DNA from: Lavandula angustifolia | Lineage: Eukaryota; Streptophyta; Magnoliopsida; Lamiales; Lamiaceae | NCBI GenBank assembly: GCA_028984105.1 | Contig: CM054810.1 | Location: 31,645,386 to 31,709,385, forward strand | Direction: 5' to 3' | DNA: 64,000 nt | In this document: piece by piece, positions 48,600 through 59,416 of the stretch | Numbering within the stretch: the stretch's first letter is position 1 | How the letters are laid out: each line of letters begins with the position of its first letter | Notes under the pieces: model-generated | What the model was told of the DNA's origin: nothing | What the model saw: only the letters and a program-made list of their open reading frames with translations | The model's database searches: none | Program-made: the position numbers and the translations under genes

Positions 48600-49766
48600 A
48601 ACAAAATAAAAATTAATGTATTTATGGGCCATACGCAAAAACGTGAATTTGAGAAAAAGTTAGCAAACAAAAAGAAAGTGGCCGCCTTTGGCAACTTCTT
48701 CATTGGATTTGTTTTTCAAATCTCACCATCAAATTCGTCACGCATCTCCAGATCGTGCTTCTCACATTCACCGCCTTCAATCGAAATTGAAGCTTTTGTC
48801 CTTTAAGGAGAAAAGAAATGGATTACAGAGCCGCACGCATAAAAAAATTGGTGTTGTTGATTGATCGCGTCAGCGTCAGCAACTCCCATGATTCTGATTG
48901 TTCCAGTTTCATTGTTTTGAATCGTTTAATTAGCTAAGCATCCGAATCTAGTAAAGTGGGCACACAAAGTTGATCTTTTTACACTACTAGTTTGAAGAAT
49001 TCTTCGGATCTGACAAATCTTTTTTCCTTGGTTCTACATTCATTCTTGTTTCTTTCAGTTTGGAAAATTTGATGCTGCTGTCCAGTTAAATCCCAGTTTT
49101 TCTTGATTCTTCTGCGGTTTGTTACAGTAGACCTAATGGGGTTCTGGGTAGGGCCCACCTCTTTGTAACAAGAATCTTTTCCTTCCTTATCAACTATACA
49201 CACTGCTGTTAATAGAATCAGATTGGGGCTCACATCCGAGAGAGAGAGAGAGAGAGAGAGTTGGGGTTGTACTTTTTGCTTTTGTGGTTGTGGATGGGGT
49301 TTTATTACACCAGAAATTAGGACCCTACAAGGAAGTTATGTTTCTCAATAACCACAAGAAGTTTTGGAGCTAGTGATGGATAAAAAAGACATTCTTGCAA
49401 CTAATAGAGGAGGTGGAAAGTAAATTCCCATTTGGAATATTTCAAGAATCCTATTCTCATAGTGAGTTTCTCTTTCCCTATTTCAAATATTTTCTTTTGT
49501 TTCTCTGATTCATATGGTGCTGGATAATTCTTTCCCGAGATCTGTCATACTAGAAATTCTTTTTAAGTTTTTCTTGATCTTGACATTCAAATCCCTTTTC
49601 TTGTATCTCTAGTTTCTTTATAGATTTGATATTGTCTGTGTAATCTTGTCCCAAATTTGATTTCATAGAAAATTGGTATTAATTGAGCATGGTTTGTTTG
49701 ATTCAACTTCTATAGTTCAGTAATTGAAACCAAGATTGACTGCATCCAATTCGGATCAAGATTGTA
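48600..49766 (+). other. Promoter and 5' leader of the NIN-like gene
   Basis: More balanced base composition starts at about 48680. The leader holds a (GA)n tract at 49238-49260. Several short upstream ATGs occur before the main start at 49767. An intron in this leader is likely (donor-like AG|GTGGAAAGTAA near 49410) but not certain. Confidence 0.4.
49238..49260. repeat. (GA)n microsatellite in the NLP leader
   Basis: About eleven GA units. GA/CT runs are frequent in plant 5' leaders and can bind GAGA-type factors. Confidence 0.85.
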
Positions 49767-52700
49767 ATGGAGGGAGGTGTTCTTCCTCTCAGTACAGTTC
49801 TTGGCAATCCATCTGAGCCCTTCATGGATTTTGATTACATGGATGAACTTTTCATGGATGTATGTTGGTTAGATGCAAATGGATCCGACTTCCCACGTTT
49901 CGATCACATGCCTTTCGAGTGGCCTCCACTCGAATTCAGTAATGGCGAATTTGGTGGGAGCCCATCTAAGTTTGGTCAGGAGGAGAGGCTAAAATCATCT
50001 TTCCCAGAGAATCTATCCATTAGTGAATCTAGACGACCACAACATTACAAGAAACCACATTCTGATTCTGAGAATCTTAGTAATAATCATGTAGTTTCGT
50101 CGTCACAATGTGTGGATTATTCGGTTGAAGGGTCAAAACAGAGCAAAAGGTGGTGGATTAGGCCAAAAGGTTCGATAATGGAGAGAATAATTCAAGCTCT
50201 TGGTTGTATGCAAATCTGCTCTGGACATGAAGATGTTCTCATTCAAGTGTGGGTGCCGGTTGCTAGAGAAGGGAAGCGCGTTTTAACCACCAATAACCAG
50301 CCTTTCTCGGTCAACCTTAACTGCCCTAAACTCGTCCATTATAGAGAGATCTCAGCTAAGTATGACTTCCCTGCTGATGAAGACTCGAAGGAGGTTGTGG
50401 GATTGCCCGGGCGGGTGTATAGGAATAAGGTCCCTGAATGGACTCCGGATGTTCGATTCTTCTCGTGGGAGGAGTACCCTAGGGTTGCTCATGCTCAGCA
50501 GTACGATGTTCGTGGGACCCTTGCTGTTCCGATTCTTGAGCAAGGGAGCCGCGATTGTTTGGGGGTGATTGAAGTCATCTTGACCACACAGAAGATTCAG
50601 TATCGACCCGAGCTTGAAAGCGTCTGCAAAGCACTTGAGGTTGCTTCCATAAACTTTACTTTTGTTATGATTCCGTTATACTTGTCTTCGAGAATGTCGA
50701 AATGTGCCTTGTATTTGCTTTAATTTCGGGTATCATAGTTCTACGTGCTGTTTTCCCGTATTTTGTGTCGAGTATCACAAGTTCTACGTACTGTTTTGCA
50801 TATTCTGCATCGAATGTCACAAGTTGTACGCGTTGGATTATGCTTATGTTCAAGTATGTCAATATGCGTCTTGTATTTGCTCTAATTTCGGATATCATAG
50901 TTCTATGTGCTGTTTTGCATATTCTATGTCGAATGTCGCAAGTTCTACGTGCTGTTTTGCATATTTTATGTCGAATGTCACAAGTCATACACGTTGTTTT
51001 GCATATTTTGTGTCGAATGTCGCAAGTTCTACGTGCTGGATTTTGTTATTCTTTTAAGTATGTCGAGATGCATCTTGTACTTGTAAGTTTAACTTGATAT
51101 CTGATTTCATAACCATAGGCTGTAGACTTGAGCAGTCCAGAAGTATCAAACACTCAGAAAGTCAAGGTAAATTATCTTCTTCCAAATACAATCCATCAAT
51201 GAATCTAATGATACAATCTCTCTGTGGTTAATACTATTTTTCTTGTTCAGACATGTGATTTGTCTCACCAAGCTGCATTACCCGAAATCCGTAATGTCTT
51301 AAGATCCGCATGCGAAACTCACAAGCTGCCATTAGCTCAGACTTGGGTCCCTTGTAGTAACGGAGGGTGTTGGAACTCAGACGACAACTCGAAAAACTTC
51401 ATAGCTCCCGTCGAGTCTGCTTGCTACGTAGGCGATCCCCGTATGAAGGGGTTTCACGAGGCCTGCTACGAGTATCAATTGTTAAAAGGTCAAGGTATCG
51501 TCGGACGAGCGTTTCAGTCTAATCAGCCTTGTTTCTCAGCCGATGTATCCGCGTGTAGCAAGACGGATTACCCTCTTTCCCACCACGCGAGAATGTTCGG
51601 ACTTAAAGCGGCTGTTGCCATACGGTTAAGGAGCACTTGTACCGGCTCGGCTGATTTCGTGTTGGAATTCTTTCTTCCCACAAAGTGTGGTAGTCCGGAT
51701 GAGCATAAGGCGGTACTTACTTCTTTGTCTTCGATTATCCAAAGCGTTTGTCAAACCCTACGCGTTGTCACCGACAAAGAGTTGGAAGAAGAAGCGGATG
51801 TAGAAGGTCGAGAAACGTCGGTAGAAGGTGCCGGGATTAGGTTAGGCCAACGCGATTCCAACTCGAGCAACGGTAGCTCAATTCACGCGAGCAAAGCGGG
51901 CGAGAAAAGGCGTGTCAAAGCGGATCAAACAATTACACTGCAGGTTCTTAGGCAACACTTTGCTGGTAGCTTGAAAGATGCTGCAAAGAACCTTGGTGGT
52001 GAGTTGCTCCTTTTACGGTTTTACCCCTCTTCGCCCCGTGATGGATCGTAATCTTGATAGGCTAATTGCATGAACTCGAACACTATGAATTTCAGTTTGT
52101 CCAACCACTTTGAAGAGGATATGCAGGCAGCTCGGCATACAGCGTTGGCCTTCTCGGAAGATCAAGAAAGTCGGGCACTCGTTGCAGAAGATCCAACGCG
52201 TTATCAACTCCGTCCAAGGAGCCTCCGCTGGTCTCCAGATCGAATCTTTCTACTCCAACTTTCCCGATCTTGCATCTCCAAATGCATCAAGAACAACAAA
52301 ATCGGATAACAATCTCAACCCATCAGAAGCACCGCCCGATAGTGGCACTCTGTTAGCCCCACCTACCGCCTCCGTATCGCCTTCCTCATCCAGCTCGAGC
52401 CAGTGCTGCTCGAGCGGAGCACGTCAAAGCTCGAACTCATTCAACACCGGAGGTGAAGACAACGCGGCGTGCAACGAAGAACCCGCCAATGGAACCCTCA
52501 CACGAGCTAGAAGCGATGCAAATCTACACCTACGGAGCGACGTATCCTTCTGTTGGCCCGAGAATCAAGAAAACGGCAGAGAAAGAGACGGCCGGAGGAT
52601 CAAAGTGACACATGGGGAGGACACGATTAGGTTCAAATTGCGAAGTGATTGGAGGTACATAGACTTGTTGCACGAGATCTCGAGGCGGTTCGGAGTGGGC

Positions 52701-52895
52701 GATTCGGGCGGGTATCGTCTCAAGTACTTGGATGATGATTCCGAGTGGGTGCTGCTGACTTGCGATGCTGATTTGGAGGAGTGTGTTGATGTGTGTGGGT
52801 TGTCGAAGAGTAAGCTGATTAGGCTCTCTTTTCTTCATGCTTCTCAGTTGCAGGTTGGTAGGGATGGCAGCTTTAGACCTCCTTCCTCGTTGTAG
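49767..52895 (+). CDS. NLP: NIN-like protein (NLP4/5 type) RWP-RK transcription factor
   Basis: Four exons, 49767-50639, 51119-51166, 51251-51998 and 52096-52895, join without a break to 822 residues, normal for the family. The start has the typical MDFDYMDELFMDVCWL. A GAF-like nitrate-response region (about residues 130-290) includes GLPGRVYRNKVPEWTPDV and AQQYDVRGTLAVPI. A second conserved block has GIVGRAFQSNQPCFS. The RWP-RK DNA-binding domain (about 530-590) reads ITLQVLRQHFAGSLKDAA, VCPTTLKRICRQLGIQRW, PSRKIKKVGHSL, and is split by intron 3. The PB1 domain closes the protein (KLRSDWRYIDLLHEI, KYLDDDSEWVLLTCDADLEE). NLPs drive nitrate-responsive genes in the nucleus. The start follows family alignment. 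Confidence 0.96.
50685..51080. repeat. Minisatellite in NLP intron 1
   Basis: Units of about 43 bp built on AGTTCTACGTGCTGTTTTGC and ATATTTTGTGTCGAATGTC recur six or seven times. A longer block (CTTGTATTTGCT.TAATTTCGG.TATCATAGTTCTA) occurs twice about 170 bp apart, so there is a higher-order period. It stays open in several frames only because units are repeated. The intron ends are normal. Confidence 0.85.
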
Positions 52896-53044
52896 AAGAA
52901 ACCAAGAAACAATTAGTTTGAAGCCTTTGCTGCTTAGGGCAAGTGTTTTGAGGAGTTTGCAGTGTTGGTCTTTTACAATTATACATATTATGAGTTGAGA
53001 ACAAATATTTAATCTTTAATCTTGTATGATTTAAATATAACATA

Positions 53045-53434
53045 CTCCCTCCGGCAAATTCATATTGTCTCGTTTTATTTTTCGGGTTGTTCGATTAATC
53101 TTATCTCTTGTTTTTCAATTTGGCAAAGAAAGAAACATAATTCAGTTACTAACATTTGTGGGATCCACTCATTTCTACATAAACAACCACTCTTTTTTAA
53201 CAATTATATGGAAAAGAGTCCCCATGGGATGGCATAGTGGTGAAGATGGGTGGTCCGAGGCCGAAAGGTCATTTGGTTCAATTCTCACTTGGATAAAAAT
53301 AGCGGTTGCGGGTTCCTCGTTATCAAAAAAAAAAAAAAAGTGAAAAAAAAATGAAACAAGATGAATAGGACAAAAAAATAAAAAATAAAAAAAAGTGGAA
53401 AAGAAATAAAAAAAAATGAATAGGACAAAGGAAG
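53045..53434. mobile_element. Stowaway-related MITE interrupted by a SINE
   Basis: Left end CTCCCTCCGGCAAATTCATATTG; right end ATGAATAGGACAAAGGAAG, followed by TA. The A-rich right half carries a duplicated GAATAGGACAAA word at 53360 and 53417. Confidence 0.65.
53221..53339 (+). mobile_element. tRNA-derived SINE
   Basis: RNA polymerase III promoter boxes are present: box A TGGCATAGTGG (53230-53240) and box B GGTTCAATTCTC (53275-53286), 34 bp apart. A run of about 14 A follows. This is the layout of plant tRNA-related SINEs, which move by LINE enzymes. It lies inside a MITE. Confidence 0.8.
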
Positions 53435-53507
53435 TATCTTATCAAGCCCATACATGATGCTGCATTCGGGAATCGGGATTATTCTATTTCAAATATATTG
53501 TTCATTT

Positions 53508-53685
53508 TGTTGTAAATATATTTTATATATATACTTACCATATATTATGATTAATTACGTAAACCCTAAAAGTCTCACGGCGCCCATCTTGTACTCTATA
53601 AATAGAGGTCTTCACCCTCATAATAATACACATCTTATTTCTGCTTTCTCCATTTAATTTTTACATTTCTCTCAAGTTTATAACA
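53508..53685 (+). repeat. 5' LTR of the old copia element
   Basis: Pairs with 58728-58898 with several substitutions and small gaps; carries a CTATAAATAGAG TATA region at about 53597. Confidence 0.9.
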
Positions 53686-54059
53686 CGTTATCGCACGATT
53701 GTTCTATTATTATTACGTTTTCAAAAAAGTGATTTATGAATGATAGATCAATTTGAGCACTAAGTCTCATAGTCAGATGCCGAAAAAAAAGAAGAGGGAG
53801 ATATTCCACGTTTCTTATGCCGCCAATAAGGTAAAACAAATTTTCTTGTTCGTAAGATATGTGAATTCGGTATAAATTTAACATCTTGGTCGTTCATAAT
53901 TAATAATGAATATCAAAGTGCTGCAAGATTATTATTGATGGATATGGTTGAAGATATATTATCCATGAATATGATGGCGAGATTTATGCGTGAAATTTCC
54001 TTTCTTAATTTCCTATTCTATTGCTCTACGTATATTTATTGTGGCAAAATTGTGTAGCA

Positions 54060-55685
54060 CAAGTAATATTCCTGAATAATATTACATGCTCTTAAAGAGC
54101 AATTGAAAAACATATTTTTCAATTTAGATTGTTGCTCCTGAAGTAGCACAATCCATATTGTATATTACATGCTCTTGAAGAGCAATTCAAAACCACATTT
54201 TTAACTTAAATTGTTGCTCCAGAAGTAGTACAATCAATGTTTTGAAAAAAAAATTACATGCTCTTGAAGAGCATTTACAATCAATATTTCTATGTACATT
54301 TTTATTTATTTGTTTGTTTATTTAATGCTTTAATCCAAATTGTTGCTCCGTAAGAAGACAATTCATATTCCTGTAGAATATCACATTCTCTTAACGAGTA
54401 ATTTGTTGAAATAATTTAATTGTTGCTCCAGAAGTAGCACAATTTAATATTGTTGAAGAATATTTCACACACTCTTGAAGAGTTACTAATATTATCTATG
54501 TATTTATTATATACCTCAGTTTTTCTTCTCCTGCATAGTGTATAATATTTATATTTATACAATCTTAATTTGGTGCTCCCAAGCAAGACACAATTAATAT
54601 TCCCCGAAGAATACTATGTACTTTTGATGAACAATTCATATAATATATCTTATTGATGACGAATCTTGGTTCTTAAATTGTTATTGTTGTTGCTCCCAAA
54701 GTAGCATTGATATCCCCTACGAACACTATATGTTCCCCGAAGAACAATTGGGTTTCTAAAAAATATTAGTTATTCGCCTGAAGTCGTTTAATATAGTCTA
54801 AATTGGTGCTCCTGAAGTAGCACAATTTGTATTCCTGAAGAATACTACATGTTCTTGAAGAACGATTCAAGCTTTTTATTTTGGTAAATGTTATATGTTC
54901 ATAATTCTAATTGTGCTCTTGAACTAGCACAATTAACTCTACATGTTCTTGGAACAACTAAAACTTGTCATTTTGAAATCATATATCACAATAACCATAC
55001 TTTAATTGTTACTCCTGAAGTAGCACAATTAATATTCTTGATGAATATTACATGTTCCTAAAGAACAATGTATATCTAAAGATATGTTGTAATTTAAAAT
55101 ATTACCTAATTATATGGAGTGGTAGCAAGAGCTCCTCTTTGAATGACAATTGCATTTCCAATATCCTATTGTGGTTTAATTTCTTTTCAAGAATAAATGT
55201 GAGATCCGGTAGATCTCAAAATTCACAATTTATTGATTTCACGTATCATGAATAAAACTAAGTTGTTGCTCTGGAAGTAGCACAATTACATTCCGGAAGA
55301 ATGATCATATTGTGATATTAACATTACTATCACAAATTTGTGGAAATGGCTCAACTTTTGCTCCTGAAGTAGCATCATTTTATATTCTAGAAGAATATTA
55401 AATGCTCTTAAAGAGCAACTCGTTTCTTGAGTGATATATGTTTATTACTAAATGAAAAACATTATTTATGTCTAGCTGACATTAATGAAATCTTGATATC
55501 GATGTTCATCTGCCAATAAAAGGCATAGGGAGATAATAATAGAATAAAACGAAGCATCCCAGCAGGATCGCATCAAGATATTAATTGTTTGTCCTCCCTA
55601 AAGCTCGATATGAGTAGTTACATCTTCACTGCAAGATTTTAAAATCTAGTGGATCGAAATTATTAAAGGCTCCAGAAGAGCATGT
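54060..55685. repeat. Array of short self-complementary motifs
   Basis: Words such as TTGCTCCTGAAGTAGCACAA, AATATTCCTGAAGAATATT and TGCTCTTGAAGAGCA recur in that order. Examples start at 54088, 54134, 54171, 54216, 54260, 54425, 54471, 54808, 54831, 54851, 55360, 55384, 55404 and 55669. Each is a small inverted repeat around a C(C/T)TGAAG-like centre. Related single motifs continue to 58324 (for example GACCCGAAGGTC at 58313). Confidence 0.75.
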
Positions 55686-56487
55686 GTCATTTTATCAAAT
55701 GATACGAAATTAACTATTAAGTTTGCCCTTACTTTAGTAAGTCTAGAAGAAACTTACTAAATTTTAAGGATATCCGCTGCAGTGGATACCATATTGAAAT
55801 AATATAAGAAAGTAGTGATACATATTCTTGTATAAATTATTTTGTATTTAGCCAGAAGCTAACAAAAGAAAAGTTATCACACTACCATTTTAAATGTATT
55901 ATACATTTATAAAAATAAGTGAGACAAACCATGTCATGAACCGGAAGTTCAAAGGGCTTTATGCTTTGACATGAGAAGTTTGGACATCTGCAAGCAACTT
56001 TGATGCGCAACATAATTGAAAATTCATATGGGCGCCGCAGAGAGATCCCAAGAATCTCTTAATTTCCATGAATGTTCGATTTCTAGAAGAAATCTAGAAC
56101 TTGTTAGACCGCAAGTTCAAAAACAATGAGCTCAATTCCTTCAAGCAGATTTATCTTGATAAAGCTAGTGATTTTATTAAACTCTAAGTTCCTCTTGAAG
56201 AGGACTTAATATTATATGACTTTGGGATTGAAATTAAATATTTAGTTGCTCATGTCCATCCTCAAAATGAGTTTTGTGTGTATAAAAATGCGTCTCACAT
56301 TAAAATTGTTATTATGATGAAATAACATTTCCAACATTAGTTGGAACATATATCACATTTGTATTCCCCGAAGTAATCAATGTGAAATCTACATCCAAAG
56401 AAAAAGAAGCACAAGGAAAAACTAGTCACATTTGGATTCCGAAGTAATCAATGTGAACAAGAAGTCGAAAGGTTCACTTGCAAAAGA

Positions 56488-58640
56488 TTGCAAACCAACT
56501 TCTTGATGCTTTTAAGTTTTGTATATATAAGAAGTGACAATGTCATACATTTGCTTGCAAATACCCCCGCAAGAATAAATGTCCCGAAAGGACAAGTACA
56601 AATGGTAGCAAATGAATATAAAGTTCGTCAAAAATATGGTCGACCAATTGGTTCTAAAAGAAATTTTGTGTCTAAGAAAAGGGACACAACATATGAACCA
56701 AACAATGACGATAATGATTAATCAATCAAATGAAGTTCCCGAAGAACTACAAGCTCGAAAATAATAAGATCTCAAAATATTGGAGAGATCAAATATCGTC
56801 GTGGACGCACAACGATATTTGCGCCTTTTAATATGACTCTTGAAATGAAAAAAGAGGATCCTCAACGACGATCTATAAGAGATTGTTAAGATTGAAATAA
56901 TTGGCCAAAAAGGAACGAAGTCATATTAGGTGAATTAATATTCCCTAAAAAGCCGGAAATATTTGGACCTGTAGTTCCAAAATCCGGAAAGTATATCCCC
57001 GAAGGATATAAATGTGTCTTTGTTACATAGAAAAATGAAAAATTTACGAGTTATAGGGCAATACTCGTAACACAATTTTTCTCTCATAGACCGGGAATTA
57101 ATTCTGTACTCTCCTATAATAGACGCCATTATATTTGCTTAATCAACTTATGTCACAAAAGGCTTGCTATGCGCCTTATGGATGTAGTAAATACTATCAA
57201 TGTGATTCACTAGATAGTGACATATATATGAAGATCCCCGAAGGATTTAACTTGCTTCAAAGCTTGTAAGTCAAAAATATATTTTGAATTAGGCTCGCAA
57301 AAGTCACTGTCGGCTGAAATCGACGAGAATTCCTTGACAAAATGGTACATAAATGATGATTTGAGTTTGATTGAAACTCCCGAAGAACATAATACTTATA
57401 TGTATACTCCGTCAAATGACTTACATAGAAAAAGTAATTATGAATTATTTTATTCATTGATAATCCAACTCACATGCTTGTCGGCATTAGGGGGAGATAT
57501 AAAACATAAATGATAGATACCGCAATATCTCGTTGGATTAATTATTAGATTCACACACTATGAACCAGAAGTTCATCAAGTTAAGTGCAAAAGGAGTGAC
57601 TAAGATATGATTTATTTGTTGTATATACACCATGAACGAACTGAAGTTCCTTATAGAAAATCTAAATCGATTTATTCTCATTAGCGCCAGAAGTGTGAGA
57701 GATTTATTGGTGCTAAGAGATAAGAAGTCCGCGGAATACAAAATTATAACACATCACTCCAAATTCCTGTTGAAGAGGATATGTGAATTATTATGTACAA
57801 AAGTACTTGATGAAATCAACTCATGCCTAAAGACGGAGTTCGAAGCAAAATACTTGAGTTGAACTAATAATTGTCTCGACCTGTAGATCGAGCATCTTCC
57901 TGATGGAGTTACGCTAGTAGACCTACCTGAAAGGTCTTTAAAGAGATTTATTGTATTGCATCCACATGCCTATCTAATGGTTGATTCAATCCCTTAAAGT
58001 GGATAGAGACTCGTTTAGACCCATAGAAGATAACAAAGATGAGGACCGTAAGTTCCTTAATTATTTGCAATTGGAGAATTTGAAATGGTATTGACCATCC
58101 TTTGTTATTTTCGAGACAAATATGATATTGGGTCTATTTACGAGAGTAATGATATATTGACATATTTCATGTTATTATCTATGCCGATAATTAAACTTAT
58201 GTTGCACATATTAGTGTAGACCTTAAAGCCTAACCTTGAAGATTGTTGTCTTGAGGGGAGTAACAAATTGTAAATAATCCCGAAGATTAGGATCGACTCC
58301 TAAATGTCAAATGACCCGAAGGTCAAATGGTTGTACTCTTCTTTTTCCTTCCTAAGTTTTTTCCCAAAGGGTTTTCTTAGTCAAGGTTTTTAACGAGGCA
58401 TCCAACGCAACACATGAGAAAATGAGTCATTGAGATTGATTCATAAAAGAGCCAATGCAACACATGATCTCCAAAAGAGTGGCGGCATCAACATCCAACA
58501 AATTCGCTCAGTTGACAACCTAGCGATTCTTTTTACAAAAGCATTACCAACATTCAAGAAGTTGTTATACAAGATCGATATGCGCCGACTCAATGATCAA
58601 GAATGATTATATTGAGATGGAGCAATTGTACTCTTTTTCC
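56488..58640 (+). pseudogene. Remnant of copia pol
   Basis: 56488-56721 encodes ANTPARINVPKGQ and KYGRPIGSKRNF, the linker between integrase and reverse transcriptase in this copia group. Near 58520-58610 an end like the usual LADLFTK...RRLND tail can be made out across frames. Stops and frameshifts are everywhere. Confidence 0.7.
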
Positions 58641-58727
58641 TTCGTCCGCTTTTTATCCCAATGGGTTTTTCTCGGCAAGGTTTTAACGAGGCAGCAGCTT
58701 TCTTTTAGGGATGGTCAATCAAGGGAG

Positions 58728-58898
58728 TGTTGTAAATATATTTTATATATATACTTACCATATATTGTGATAACCATGTAAACCCTAAAAGCTCACGGCC
58801 CATCTTGTACTCTATAAATAGAGTGCTTCACCCTCATAATAATACACATCTTATTTCTGCTCTCTCTATTTATTCTCTACATTCTCCAGTTTATAACA
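58728..58898 (+). repeat. 3' LTR of the old copia element
   Basis: Preceded by the polypurine tract and followed by the CATTT target duplication. Confidence 0.9.
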
Positions 58899-58909
58899 CA
58901 TTTTTCTTT

Positions 58910-59400
58910 TTTGAGTTAATTATTACACTTAACTTTTTCTGGGATCCACAATTTTATATCTACATACAACTAACAATTTTCATTAAAAATCACGTCACAA
59001 CTAAAATGGACCTGATAATTAAGACGAGATAGTATTTTCATATAACATTTTGGAAATTAGTTATCACGTCGCCTAAAATTGAATATTCGTCCATAAAAAA
59101 TACTCTAAATTCTAAATTAAATCCCTAATCATAAATCGTGAATGTATATCTTTACTTCTTAAGACACATGGTCTATACCTAGGACTTGGGATTTGGCAAT
59201 TGAGTTTAGGTGGATTTCGAGTTTAGTAGCGGCTACGACTTCACTCACTTATGACAAAATAAATAATGTACTAAATATGGTACAGATCAAGCTATTAAAA
59301 CAGTGTAACGTAAATTTTCTTTTCTACAAACAATACAACAATAATTAACAGCGGCCCTCCAACCCGGCCCTACTGCCGATAAAATGAGGGACCAATGACC
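58910..59400. other. AT-rich intergenic DNA
   Basis: A block at 58918-59035 (ATTACACTTAACTTTTTCTGGGATCCAC, ending AAGACGAGATAGTA) looks like half of a MITE cut by the copia insertion. Its left half may be the 53045-53220 end, which also has GGGATCCACTCAT. No gene is seen. Confidence 0.45.
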
Positions 59401-59416
59401 CAACTACAAAACCCAT

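Larger units (their letters stand above)
53508..58898 (+). mobile_element. Old Ty1/copia element with short LTRs and hairpin-rich interior
   Basis: LTRs of about 175 bp at 53508-53685 and 58728-58898 begin TGTTGTAAATATATT and end TATAACA. The flanking 5-mers match: CATTT at 53503-53507 and 58899-58903. A polypurine tract AAGGGAG precedes the 3' LTR. Each LTR has a promoter-like CTCTATAAATAGAG. Recognisable pol remnants lie in the 3' half. The interior from 53690 to about 55450 is filled with short hairpin motifs. The coding capacity is fully destroyed. Confidence 0.9.

Noticed and set aside
50702..51097. Cysteine-rich repetitive open frames in NLP intron 1
   Set aside because: They are translations of the tandem repeat and lie inside an intron with normal splice sites.
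49767..52895. NLP pseudogene because of several overlapping frames near 52013-52309
   Set aside because: Joining the 51998 donor to the 52096 acceptor gives one continuous RWP-RK domain, so the extra frames are intron read-through or shadows.
53221..53300. Functional tRNA gene
   Set aside because: Box A and box B are present, but no cloverleaf stems can be drawn and a poly-A run follows, as in a SINE.
54060..55685. CRISPR-like regular array
   Set aside because: Spacing is irregular, the motifs are self-complementary and diverged, and the block lies between plant LTRs.
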